Below, piece by piece: positions 6,311 through 13,050 of a stretch of DNA of 13,050 bases. Position 1 is the stretch's first letter; each line of letters starts with the position of its first letter. Origin of the DNA: an uncultured Eubacteriales bacterium (GTDB lineage Bacteria; Bacillota; Clostridia; Oscillospirales; Acutalibacteraceae); assembly GCA_900316925.1 (NCBI GenBank), contig ONEU01000199.1, positions 1 through 13,050 on the forward strand. Reading direction: 5' to 3'. The position numbers were made by a program, and so were the translations under genes. The notes beneath the pieces were generated by a model. The model did not search any database. It was given only the letters and a program-made list of their open reading frames with translations, and was not told the DNA's origin.

Positions 6311-6602
6311 GAAATCAGAAACAGCTTGTAAAACAGCAAATATAACTTGTGCTCGGAGGATTCAGGTATGGTAACCGCCTGAAAGGAAATGGATCATGGA
6401 TAAACGGTGCAGATGAAATGCCTGATCCGGTGGCGGAACCATTTCTGAAACATTCCAAGAATCAAGTCTGATTGTCCACACGGAAATCTGAATGGTTATC
6501 CGAAAAGAGCAGTAACAAACCCCCTATACATAGTTCGTGATGATTTGCGATTCCGGGGACCGTATTCGGATGCCGGGGGAGATGATCGCAGAAAAAGGAC
6601 CC
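6311..6602. other. Intergenic region with no recognisable gene
   Basis: Only very short frames occur here (for example a 17-codon frame from about 6418), none with a convincing ribosome site. No strong hairpin or promoter was seen between 6311 and 6602. Confidence 0.4.
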
Positions 6603-6655
6603 TTTTTGTACTTTTTTGGTACTAATTCGGTTCAGATGGTTGAAAAGTACAAAAA
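6603..6655. promoter_or_regulatory. Perfect 13-bp inverted repeat at the exporter promoter, candidate operator
   Basis: TTTTTGTACTTTT (6603-6615) is exactly complementary to AAAAGTACAAAAA (6643-6655). The arm centres are 40 bp apart, close to four helical turns. The right arm overlaps the -35 box and spacer of the promoter at 6640-6667. This is the geometry of an operator pair for a repressor or a looping regulator. The protein that would bind is not evident in the window. Confidence 0.5.
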
Positions 6656-6667
6656 ATTTGATATAAT
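6640..6667 (+). promoter_or_regulatory. Promoter likely driving the ABC exporter operon
   Basis: -35 TTGAAA (6640-6645), a 16-bp spacer and a perfect -10 TATAAT (6662-6667). The next gene on this strand is the exporter at 7104, giving an unusually long leader of about 430 nt. Confidence 0.65.
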
Positions 6668-7087
6668 AGATATGTTATTAGCGAAATCGTGAGAAGAAAC
6701 TGCTGCATAACAACCGTGAACCGGCATACGGTGTTAAGTCCCCCATACGGGCGGATCCTGGAAATCCATTTTGAAACCCCTTGCCTGAAAGTCCCTGCCT
6801 ATTTTTCGTCAACAACAATGATAAGTTAGTGCAGGGCTTATTCCGCAGCGAATTTTGGAAAGGGGTCCGGGGAAAATCCTTTTTCCGCCAGAAAAAGGTT
6901 TTCCCTGGGTAACTGGCAGGTCAGAAGGAATCTCCGTGGGGACGAACCGAGGCGGCGTGACAGACAATGGCACCGTATTCCGGTAATGAGATGATGGGAA
7001 GGGGGACCGCTGATTTTTGAAAACAGACTCAATGGATGCCGGACGGTATGCCGGAACATGACAATGAGTTTGGAACAAGTGCATTAA
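6668..7087 (+). other. Long untranslated leader of the ABC exporter operon
   Basis: No coding frame with a credible start is visible here on the plus strand. The stretch contains a copy of the dispersed repeat (6845-6919). That repeat includes a U-tailed hairpin: CCTTTTTC (6878-6885) with GAAAAAGG (6891-6898), then TTTT. It could attenuate transcription before the exporter. No known riboswitch class was recognised. Confidence 0.4.
6845..6919 (+). repeat. Dispersed intergenic repeat, copy A (longest)
   Basis: This copy spans GCAGCGAATTTTGGAAAGGG through GGTAACTGGCAG. Its left ~32 bp recur inverted at 11721-11751 with one base difference. Its right ~51 bp recur at 12050-12099, with few differences in the hairpin core and the GGTAAC-GGCAG end. 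The central part is a hairpin with a GAAAAAGG arm. It holds no coding capacity and no transposase, so it resembles a non-autonomous or intergenic repeat family. Confidence 0.75.
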
Positions 7088-7103
7088 AAGAGGAGAAAAA
7101 ACT

Positions 7104-8846
7104 ATGAAAACCATTTTTTCAAGGGTCGGATTCAACAAAAAGCAGGTGGCTGCTATGGTCATTTTTGCGCTGCTCGCCTCTCTTGCACAGCTTGCCGCTC
7201 CCACATTGGTCAGCATGATGATTGACGGGGTGAATGATAATAATGAAAAGTCGATCATCTATCTTGCCGTTGCCATGATCGTTCTGTCCCTGGTGGCGTG
7301 TCTGACCAATGTGGTCTCCAATCATCTGGCGGCAAAGCTGACGGCCCGTTTTTCGGCGGATCTTCGCAAGGAGGTCTTTTACAAGGTTCAGGGCTTTTCG
7401 GCATCCGAGATGGATCAATTCGGGACGGCATCCCTCATCACCAGGACTACAACGGATGTGAGCGTGATCCAGAGTTTCCTGATTATGCTGTTCCGCATAG
7501 GTCTTCTGGCACCTATGATGGCCGTGATCGGTCTGGTGCTCTCCGTTGCGTTTACCGGTAAGCTGGCTCTCGTGCTCGCCATTGCGATCCCCCTGCTGAT
7601 CGTCTTCATTGCGGTGATCCTCATCAGGGCCAGTATTCATTCTGCCAAGCTCCGGAAAAAGATTGATTCCATCAACAAGCTCTTTCTGGAGACCCTGGAG
7701 GGTGTCCGTGTGATCCGTGCCTTTAACAAGCAGGATTACGAGATCAAACGCTTTGATGACGCCAACCAGGATGCCACGGATGTGTCCCGCAAAGCAATCG
7801 CCATTTCCGGAATGATGATGCCCGTGGTGAATTTCCTGTTCGGTCTCACCTCGGTGGGCGCTATGCTGGTGGGTTCCTACATGGTGGCAAGGAACACCTT
7901 CGATGTATCAGCCCTGGTCGCCGCCACACAGTACATTAACATCATTCTTATCGCCATTATTTTTCTGGCGGTGGTCGTCGGGATGTTCCCGGATGCATAC
8001 GCCTGTATGAACAGGATCGCCGATGTCCTCAAAACGGAAGTCACCATCCGGGACCCCGCGGAGAAAACCCCGGAGAAAACCTGCCGCGGCACCATTGAAT
8101 TTCGTGATGTTACCTTTGCCTATCCGGGAGCGGATGAGCCGGTCATCAAGGGGATCAGCTTTGTCTCTAAACCCGGCGAGACCACGGCAATCATCGGCAG
8201 GACCGGCTGCGGCAAGTCGAGTATCGTCAAGCTCATTCCCCGGCTCTATGACACCTCCTTCGGTGAGGTTCTGGTGGACGGGGTCAATGTCAGGGATTAC
8301 CGGCTGGATGAGCTCAGGGATCTGGTCGGCTATGTGCCTCAGAAAAATGTCCTCTTTTCCGGAGATATCGGAGAGAACCTGAATTTCGGAAATGAAAACG
8401 GAAGCGAGGCGGAGTGGAAAGAAGCTGCCCGCATTGCCTGTGCCGACGAATTTGTCGAGAAAAAGGACGGTACCTACCGGGCCCCGGTCTCCCAGGGGGG
8501 AACCAATTTCTCCGGCGGTCAGAGACAGCGTCTCGCAATTGCCAGAGCGGTGATGAAAAAAGCGGAGGTCTATATTTTTGATGACAGCTTCTCGGCTCTG
8601 GATATGAAAACGGATAAGCAGCTCAGACAGAACCTGAAAAAGAGTATGGGAGATTCTACGATGATCGTTGTTGCCCAGCGCGTCAGTACGATCATGGACG
8701 CTACCCGTATCATCGTTCTGGAGGACGGAGCGGTAGCCGGGATGGGGACCCACCGGGAACTGTTGGGCTCCTGCAGACTCTACCGGGAGATCGCGGAGAT
8801 CCAGTTAGGAAAGGAGGAGGTCCTGCATGAACTTGAAAGTGTTTAA
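7104..8846 (+). CDS. ABC exporter half-transporter, degenerate-site subunit of a heterodimer
   Basis: This 580-residue subunit has an N-terminal membrane domain of six predicted helices (about residues 15-37, 51-75, 127-150, 154-178, 238-262 and 272-296) and a C-terminal nucleotide-binding domain. Walker A is G365-R-T-G-C-G-K371-S. The Q-loop glutamine is Q413, and the signature is F469-S-G-G-Q473. Walker B ends D493-D494, so the catalytic Glu is Asp. The H-loop position is Gln525 (VVAQRVST). Asp for Glu and Gln for His mark the degenerate-site partner of heterodimeric exporters such as TM287/TM288 and BmrCD. The signature motif is canonical, as expected for completing the active site with its partner. 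Ribosome site AAGAGGAG (7088-7095). Its last 20 bp overlap the second subunit gene. Likely multidrug, lipid or peptide export; the substrate is not deducible. Confidence 0.93.
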   Translation: MKTIFSRVGFNKKQVAAMVIFALLASLAQLAAPTLVSMMIDGVNDNNEKSIIYLAVAMIVLSLVACLTNVVSNHLAAKLTARFSADLRKEVFYKVQGFSASEMDQFGTASLITRTTTDVSVIQSFLIMLFRIGLLAPMMAVIGLVLSVAFTGKLALVLAIAIPLLIVFIAVILIRASIHSAKLRKKIDSINKLFLETLEGVRVIRAFNKQDYEIKRFDDANQDATDVSRKAIAISGMMMPVVNFLFGLTSVGAMLVGSYMVARNTFDVSALVAATQYINIILIAIIFLAVVVGMFPDAYACMNRIADVLKTEVTIRDPAEKTPEKTCRGTIEFRDVTFAYPGADEPVIKGISFVSKPGETTAIIGRTGCGKSSIVKLIPRLYDTSFGEVLVDGVNVRDYRLDELRDLVGYVPQKNVLFSGDIGENLNFGNENGSEAEWKEAARIACADEFVEKKDGTYRAPVSQGGTNFSGGQRQRLAIARAVMKKAEVYIFDDSFSALDMKTDKQLRQNLKKSMGDSTMIVVAQRVSTIMDATRIIVLEDGAVAGMGTHRELLGSCRLYREIAEIQLGKEEVLHELESV

Positions 8847-10641
8847 GCGGCTGTTCTCTTACCTGAAAAACTATAAGGGCAGGTTCATTTTCGCGGTTAT
8901 TGCGGCGTTTATCGGGACCCTCTTTACGGTGTTTGCACCAAGACTGCTGGGAGATATTACCACGATCCTCTATGCCGGCGTCCTCGATAACAAATGGCGC
9001 CTGGAAGAAGTCAACGGCGTGGTGGATCCCTCCACGGTGTATATCCAGCTGCCGTTTATGTCGATCGGAAAAGCACAGACGATCTTCTATATCGTTGTCA
9101 TCCTGGTGCTGATGTATCTCCTGGCATTTTTCTTCAATACCGTGGCCAACAAGATCATGGCGCGGATCGCCTCGAATATCGTCAGGGATATCCGCAGCGA
9201 CATTGATAAAAAGATGCACAGGATGAAGCTCAATTATTACGATACCCATACCAACGGTGAGATTCTCTCCACCGTCACCAATGACGTGGATGCGATCAAT
9301 ATTTTTCTGGGAAAGAACTTCTTCCAGATCATTTCCGCCCTGATTACCCTGTTTGGCGTACTTGCCATGCTGCTGGGGATCAATATCTGGCTGACTCTGA
9401 TCGCTGTCCTGATTATCCCGGCAACATTTATGTGCACCATCCCGGTGATGAAACGGGGCGGAAAGAACTTCGCTGCCCAGCAGGCTCTTCTGGGCTCTGT
9501 GAACGGCTATGTGGAGGAGATGTTTGACGGTCAGAATGTGGTCTCCTGCTTTAATTACCAGAAAAAGGCAAAGGCAAAATTCGATGAATTGAATGAGGAG
9601 CTCTGCCGGAAGACGGAAAAAGCGGAGAAATTCGCCGGTAAGACGATGCCCCTGACGCAGATGGTCAATAACATCGGCTATGCGGCTTCCGGCCTGGTGG
9701 GCTGTCTGCTGGCACTCAACGGCTATCTGCCCATCGGCAGCGTACAGTCCGCTCTCCAGTATACCAAATCCTTCCAGCAGCCCTTCACAACCTTCGCACA
9801 GATGTCCAGCCAGCTTTCCACCGCTACTGCCGCCTGTCAGCGGATCTTCGCACTTCTCAATGCGGAAGAGGAGGTCCCGGATCCGGAGTCCGGCAAGATC
9901 CCCACGGTTTGTGACGGAGCGGTTGAATTTAAACACGTCCGGTTCGGTTATCATCCGGATAAGCTGCTGATGACGGATGTCAGCTTCACCGTGAAGCCCG
10001 GACAGAAGATCGCCATCGTGGGACCGACCGGAGCCGGAAAAACGACCCTGATCAATCTTCTGATGCGCTTCTATGAGATCGCGGGCGGAGAGATCCTGGT
10101 TGACGGCGTGAACACAAAGGAGATGACACGTCACGAGCTGCGAAAGCATTTCGGGATGGTGCTGCAGGACACCTGGCTGTTTGAGGGTACGATACGGGAT
10201 AACCTGAAATATTCCACGGAACGCGCGGTGACGAATGAGGAGATGGCTGCCGCCACAAAGTCGGTCTGCGCCGATAGCTTTATCCGCACCATGCCCGGAA
10301 AATATGACATGATGCTCTCAAAGGGCGCCGAGAACATTTCCCAGGGGCAGAGACAGCTTCTGACCATTGCCAGAGCCATCATCGCCGCCCCGGAGATTAT
10401 GATCCTTGACGAGGCCACCAGTAACGTTGATGCCCATACCGAGCAGGCGATTCAGGATGCTATGGCTGCCCTGATGAAGGGACGTACCAGTTTTGTGATT
10501 GCCCACAGGCTGTCAACCATCCGTGACGCTAACGTGATCCTTTACATGGAAAACGGCGACATCAAAGAGGTCGGCGATCACGATACCCTTATGAAGCTCA
10601 ACGGTAAGTATGCCGTGCTCTATAACAGTCAGTTCGGCTGA
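8827..10641 (+). CDS. ABC exporter half-transporter, catalytic subunit of a heterodimer
   Basis: This 604-residue partner of the preceding gene is translated from an ATG that overlaps it, with AAGGAGGAGG (8811-8820) just upstream. Membrane helices lie roughly at 18-42, 84-106, 160-184, 186-208 and 280-302, with a long outer loop (about 48-85) between the first two. The nucleotide-binding domain has Walker A G399-P-T-G-A-G-K405-T, Q-loop Q447 and Walker B ending L527-D528-E529 with the catalytic Glu. The H-loop histidine is H560 (VIAHRLST). Its signature is N-I-S505-Q-G-Q508, where the second residue of the usual SGGQ is Gln, as known for the catalytic subunit of such heterodimers. Together the two subunits form one consensus and one degenerate ATP site. 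The stop is followed by a strong terminator. Confidence 0.93.
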   Translation: MNLKVFKRLFSYLKNYKGRFIFAVIAAFIGTLFTVFAPRLLGDITTILYAGVLDNKWRLEEVNGVVDPSTVYIQLPFMSIGKAQTIFYIVVILVLMYLLAFFFNTVANKIMARIASNIVRDIRSDIDKKMHRMKLNYYDTHTNGEILSTVTNDVDAINIFLGKNFFQIISALITLFGVLAMLLGINIWLTLIAVLIIPATFMCTIPVMKRGGKNFAAQQALLGSVNGYVEEMFDGQNVVSCFNYQKKAKAKFDELNEELCRKTEKAEKFAGKTMPLTQMVNNIGYAASGLVGCLLALNGYLPIGSVQSALQYTKSFQQPFTTFAQMSSQLSTATAACQRIFALLNAEEEVPDPESGKIPTVCDGAVEFKHVRFGYHPDKLLMTDVSFTVKPGQKIAIVGPTGAGKTTLINLLMRFYEIAGGEILVDGVNTKEMTRHELRKHFGMVLQDTWLFEGTIRDNLKYSTERAVTNEEMAAATKSVCADSFIRTMPGKYDMMLSKGAENISQGQRQLLTIARAIIAAPEIMILDEATSNVDAHTEQAIQDAMAALMKGRTSFVIAHRLSTIRDANVILYMENGDIKEVGDHDTLMKLNGKYAVLYNSQFG

Positions 10642-11659
10642 TACCGTGAGCAGATAAAGCTCCCGTAAAAAAATCCTCCATCTATTTCTGACAATAGGTG
10701 GAGGTTTTTTCTGTGTCTTTTTGGTGTCTGTGAGAGCCTTATGCCGTCCCGGTGAGATAATCCAACCCGTTTCTCCCAGGTCAGTTGCCGGTCCCATCCG
10801 TCCGTATCAAAATACTTCCGGAACAGCCCGAACAGATAACGGTATTTTGCCTGAATGTGAGCGCCCTTGCAATAGTCGTCCGGCAGAACAGAGCCCATCA
10901 GCCCGCCCATCATTTCCGACATATCTTCGTTTTCGTTTGTCTTGCCGTAATCACTGGCAAAATAAGTATTGGCATAGTCTGTGTCTTCCGGGTCCAGCGG
11001 GGTATACTGCACGCTGTTTTCCTCTTTGTAGTTGCTGCCGTAGACAAAGCCTTCGGGATTGAGGGCGCCGAAATTGACCGTGAGATCTTCCTCGCCGCCG
11101 CGGCTTTCCATGTGGCTGACGAGAATATGGTTGATCTCGTGATAAACCGTTGCACGACCCAGCCGTGCACTCGCTGCCAGTACCAGGTTTGTTCCGACGG
11201 CAATGCCGGGGGGACTTTTGACGCTGGTGTCGGAGGTGTCCGTGATATCGTCTGCCAGGAGGATTTTCATCTTTCCTGTGGATAAGTCGACCTGTCGGAA
11301 CATCCCCTTGGGATAATTACGGCACGCAGCCTGCAATAATAAGAGCGCGCTGAAGATGCTTTCTTCGTCATCCAGCTGCGTGATGTGATAGTTGTAGTAC
11401 GTTTCAGGTACCTGATCGCGAGTGACGATGGTAATGCCAAATTCGTCTTCAAATTCCTTGGCAAGTGCGGCGGTATCCTCTTGGGTGATCTTGGGAACGC
11501 TTACTTCCGTGAAGGACGCGGGGGTACTATCCTGTGGCGCTGTATCGGAATACCGCCATGAGAACAGCTTCTCTGTACCGTCCGGCAGCCTGATACGGCT
11601 AACAGCGCTGCCGAAATCAGGACAGCCGCTGTCGTTCGGATCATTCTGTTCTGTTGCAT
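10629..11659 (-). pseudogene. Lipoprotein zinc metallopeptidase, frameshifted and with lost stop
   Basis: Starting at 11659 with AGGAAAGG upstream (11671-11678), a frame begins with a lipoprotein signal: MQQNRMIRTT, a hydrophobic core, then A-V-S-G-C25. It ends after 52 codons. The rest of the protein continues in the neighbouring frame from about 11585: LPDGTEKLFSWRYSDTAPQD and onward. That body carries Y-H-E-I-N-H at 11127-11141 (HExxH zinc motif) and a later KTNENEDMSE that resembles the third-ligand segment of putative secreted metallopeptidases. A -1 shift joins signal to body. The body frame then runs through the terminator at 10675-10704 and 13 bp into the exporter gene. In the signal's frame a TAA at 10739-10741 would stop before the terminator, so a second indel near 10770 is likely. 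Probably a surface-anchored protease, now inactive unless the assembly contains errors. Confidence 0.68.
10675..10710. terminator. Terminator of the ABC exporter operon, bidirectional
   Basis: A 12-bp stem pairs CCTCCATCTATT (10675-10686) with AATAGGTGGAGG (10693-10704), with one wobble and a 6-nt loop, followed by six T. Seven A precede the stem (10667-10673), so it also serves the minus strand. The decayed metallopeptidase frame now reads through it. Confidence 0.88.
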
Positions 11660-11859
11660 AAGGTGATGTTCCTTTCCTGATGTTGTTTTGATACTGACCC
11701 GCCAAACAGGGCTTTGACAGTTTTCCCCGGACCCCTTTCAAAATTCGCTGCCGTTTGTCTGCGCGGAACCGTTGCCGTTGCAAAGACCATCGTCAACAGG
11801 ACTGCGGCTATCTGTCTGATATAAAGGAACAGCGTTTCTTTTTTCTTTGTGATCATCAT
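11641..11859 (-). CDS. Small ORF with hydrophobic N-terminus, tail formed by repeat copy B
   Basis: This 72-codon frame starts MMITKKKETLFLYIRQIAAV. It has a basic N-terminus, a hydrophobic core (about 11-30), and then an A-T-A stretch that could be a cleavage site. The remainder (about 36-72) is encoded by repeat copy B and by the start of the next gene in another frame, so it looks unnatural. A promoter lies about 57 bp upstream and AGAAGGGA precedes the ATG. It may be the surviving signal peptide of a secreted protein whose body was lost when the repeat arrived, or a coupled leader ORF for the metallopeptidase. Translation is plausible; a function is not shown. Confidence 0.35.
   Translation of the reverse strand: MMITKKKETLFLYIRQIAAVLLTMVFATATVPRRQTAANFERGPGKTVKALFGGSVSKQHQERNITLCNRTE
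11721..11751 (-). repeat. Dispersed intergenic repeat, copy B (partial, inverted)
   Basis: Read on the minus strand, this matches the first ~32 bp of copy A (6845-6876) with a single base missing. It then diverges, although GGCGGGTCAG shortly after resembles GGCAGGTCAG at the other end of copy A. This suggests a shorter variant with a different centre. Confidence 0.68.
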
Positions 11860-11915
11860 GGTGAGTTCCCTTCTGATGATGGATCATGCTTTTGGGCGCC
11901 CCATCTGTTTTCTCC

Positions 11916-11944
11916 ATTCTACCATGTTTATCATCATTTTTCAA
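11916..11944 (-). promoter_or_regulatory. Minus-strand promoter for the small ORF and metallopeptidase
   Basis: On the minus strand, -35 TTGAAA (11939-11944), a 17-bp spacer and -10 TAGAAT (11916-11921). The predicted transcript starts near 11909 and leads into the ATG at 11859. Confidence 0.65.
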
Positions 11945-12049
11945 ATGGCTATGGAATAATTTTGACAGATTGCTGTCATCGCTCTGGTAAACAGGATTCC
12001 TTCTTTCGTTCAGGAACGTAAGACAGGCATTATCTAAGATCATTTGTAT

Positions 12050-12099
12050 GGGGAAAACCCCTTTTTCGCCAGAAAAAGGGCTTCCCCGGTAACCGGCAG
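12050..12099 (+). repeat. Dispersed intergenic repeat, copy C, ending at the rsgA break
   Basis: This copy matches the right part of copy A from GGGGAAAA to GGCAG. The core hairpin is CCCTTTTTC (12059-12067)/GAAAAAGGG (12072-12080), enclosed by GGGGAA (12050-12055)/TTCCCC (12082-12087). Homology to rsgA begins at the last few bases, inside the P-loop codons. Confidence 0.72.
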
Positions 12100-12548
12100 T
12101 CGGCAAATCAAGCCTGGTCAACGCTCTCGCCGGGGAGACGGTCATGGATATTAACGGCATCCGTGAGGCTGACAGCAAGGGCAGACATACCACTACCCAC
12201 CGTGAACTGATTATGCTGAAAAACGGTGTCATGGTGATTGATACTCCCGGTATGCGGGAGCTTGGTATGTGGGATGTCTCCGAAGGGCTGGCGGGTGCTT
12301 TTCAGGACGTGGAGGAGCTTGCAAAAGGGTGCCGGTTCCGCGATTGCCGCCATCAGAACGAGCCCGGCTGTGCTGTCCGTGAAGCCATCAGAAACGGCGA
12401 ACTTGACGAAAGCCGTCTTCTCAGCTACAGGAAAATCCGAACCGAGGCTCATTACAGCGATAACGCTGTGGATTATCGCAGACAGAAGGAACGGTTTTTC
12501 AGGAATATCGCTGTCAGCGAAAGAAAAAAGAAAAAGGATGTCTATTGA
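12093..12548 (+). pseudogene. rsgA: rsgA 3' fragment (ribosome small-subunit GTPase), truncated within the P-loop
   Basis: RsgA (YjeQ) matures the 30S ribosomal subunit and is a circularly permuted GTPase: OB fold, then G4-G5-G1-G2-G3, then a zinc domain. Here the recognisable sequence begins AVGKSSLVNALAGETVMDIN, so G1 keeps GKSS but loses its first glycines. The switch-I HTTT segment, the G3 motif DTPG (residues 33-36 counted from the ATG at 12144) and the zinc ligands C63-x4-C68-x-H70-x5-C76 follow intact. The OB fold, G4 (NKxD) and G5 are absent, and an in-frame TAA at 12090-12092 closes the frame upstream. About 150 residues remain of the normal ~290-350. A chance GGGGAG lies six bases before the ATG at 12144, so a 134-residue fragment might be translated, but it could not bind GTP normally. 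A full rsgA is expected elsewhere. Confidence 0.85.
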
Positions 12549-12775
12549 TCGGGACAGGATGACGGGGGAGATGCAGGATTCATGCCGCCTGTCATTTCCG
12601 GACGGAAGATGAATGCTGAGACAGATACCACCTTTGGCAGAACCATCTTGTCCTGGATTCTGTGACTGATTGTTGTCCTCTCCGCTGGAATTGGTTTGCC
12701 ATGGGGTGGAGGCGGACATGAAGAACAAGTCGGGTTTTTCTGACTTTTCGCTCAAAAAAGAGTGACAGATTTATC
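12549..12775. other. Intergenic stretch, nothing recognised
   Basis: After the rsgA stop only very short frames occur (for example 18 codons from about 12610), with no ribosome site. No convincing terminator was seen; weak pairing around 12740-12770 is not U-tailed. Confidence 0.35.
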
Positions 12776-12804
12776 TTGACGGGAAAATTGATTCATGGTA
12801 TAAA
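12776..12804 (+). promoter_or_regulatory. Promoter of the 12-residue-repeat protein gene
   Basis: -35 TTGACG (12776-12781), a 17-bp spacer and -10 TATAAA (12799-12804). The leader is about 25 nt and holds AGGTGGTGAT (12821-12830), a near-consensus ribosome site. Confidence 0.78.
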
Positions 12805-12835
12805 TAAGGTATTGTTGAACAGGTGGTGATGAAGG

Positions 12836-13050
12836 ATGAACAACCGGAATCAGAATAACGGATATCCCCAGGGCTATGATCCTGCCCGGAACAACGGATA
12901 TCCCCAGGGCTATGATCCTGCCCGGAATAATGGATATCCCCAGGGCTATGATCCTGCCCGGAACAACGGGTATCCCCAGGGCTATGATCCTGCCCGGAAC
13001 AACGGGTATCCCCAGGGCTATGATCCTGCCCGGAACAACGGCTATCCCCA
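12836..13050 (+). CDS. N-terminal tandem-repeat protein, Asn/Gly/Tyr/Gln-rich (3' end outside window)
   Basis: The frame starts MNNRNQ and continues as NNGYPQGYDPAR repeated, with five complete units and part of a sixth before the window ends. AGGTGGTGAT sits 5-14 bases before the ATG and a strong promoter lies just upstream, so expression is likely. The composition (Asn, Gly, Tyr, Gln, Pro, with one Asp and one Arg per unit) predicts a disordered, low-complexity, prion-like segment without a signal peptide. In Firmicutes such Tyr/Gly/Gln-rich heads often precede a membrane domain, but the rest of this protein is not visible. A competing ATG at 12829 gives only nine codons. The function is unknown; possible roles are scaffold or condensate formation, or a cytoplasmic head of a membrane protein. 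Confidence 0.75.
   Translation, partial: MNNRNQNNGYPQGYDPARNNGYPQGYDPARNNGYPQGYDPARNNGYPQGYDPARNNGYPQGYDPARNNGYP
12854..13050 (+). repeat. 36-bp in-frame tandem repeat, 5 units plus 17 bp
   Basis: Units begin at 12854, 12890, 12926, 12962 and 12998, with a partial at 13034. The 27-bp part TATCCCCAGGGC...GCCCGG is identical in all complete units. Differences are confined to synonymous third bases of the Asn-Asn-Gly codons (AAT/AAC, GGA/GGG/GGC). There are no spacers, so this is a coding minisatellite, not a CRISPR array. Confidence 0.95.

Noticed and set aside
7908..8753. 281-codon minus-strand frame antisense to the first exporter subunit
   Set aside because: It is a codon-bias shadow of the real gene, with no protein-like motifs.
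8710..10149. 479-codon minus-strand open frame antisense to the second exporter subunit
   Set aside because: The opposite strand encodes a textbook ABC subunit with all motifs; the antisense product is His/Gln/Asp-rich low-complexity with no ribosome site or family features.
11738..12232. 164-codon minus-strand frame spanning the repeat and rsgA fragment
   Set aside because: It crosses copy C, a promoter and antisense rsgA sequence, and shows no coherent protein features.
12854..13050. CRISPR array (36-bp repeats)
   Set aside because: Units are directly adjacent with no spacers, and they are in frame within a coding sequence that has a promoter and ribosome site.

Overview
The window looks like a chromosomal segment from an anaerobic, gut-type Clostridia (Firmicutes), perhaps Ruminococcaceae. 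This is inferred from strong AGGAGG-type ribosome binding sites, sigma-A-like promoters with 16-17 bp spacers, short genes separated by U-tailed hairpins, and anaerobe-style redox proteins (ferritin-like, rubredoxin, OhrR-like). There is no marker gene to fix the genus. No rRNA, tRNA, CRISPR array or transposase was seen.

Positions 1-2000 form a redox/stress block. The C-terminal end of a bacterioferritin-like protein is followed by a terminator. Then comes a tight three-gene cluster: a 53-residue membrane miniprotein, an OhrR-type MarR regulator overlapping it by ATGA, and a metallo-beta-lactamase (MBL) fold protein fused to a C-terminal rubredoxin domain. From 2000 to 2260 lies a palindrome-rich intergenic stretch ending in a bidirectional terminator shared with a minus-strand PHP-family phosphoesterase (2272-3162). 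About 650 bp without a recognisable gene follow, with an orphan terminator and a good promoter at the end.

From 3812 to 6310 there are three items. First is a chimeric ORF that joins the first ~90 residues of an alpha/beta hydrolase to a lipoprotein signal and a cyclophilin-like domain. Second is a SnoaL-like/LytTR regulator with its own promoter. Third is a convergent secreted protein of unknown function. The regulator and the secreted protein share a bidirectional terminator. From 6311 to 7103 there is a long non-coding leader with a promoter, a perfect 13-bp inverted repeat and a copy of a dispersed repeat. It precedes a two-gene heterodimeric ABC exporter (7104-10641): the first subunit carries the degenerate ATP site residues and the second the catalytic ones.

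From 10629 to 12548 the DNA is decayed and rearranged. A minus-strand lipoprotein metallopeptidase is split by a frameshift and has probably lost its stop. A small upstream ORF carries part of the dispersed repeat. A 5'-truncated rsgA starts exactly inside its P-loop, where a third repeat copy ends. The window closes with a promoter and the start of a protein made of near-identical 12-residue repeats (NNGYPQGYDPAR), cut off by the window edge.

The main themes are a probable peroxide-responsive redox operon with an unusual MBL-rubredoxin enzyme, and a repeat family whose copies sit at, or next to, gene breakpoints.
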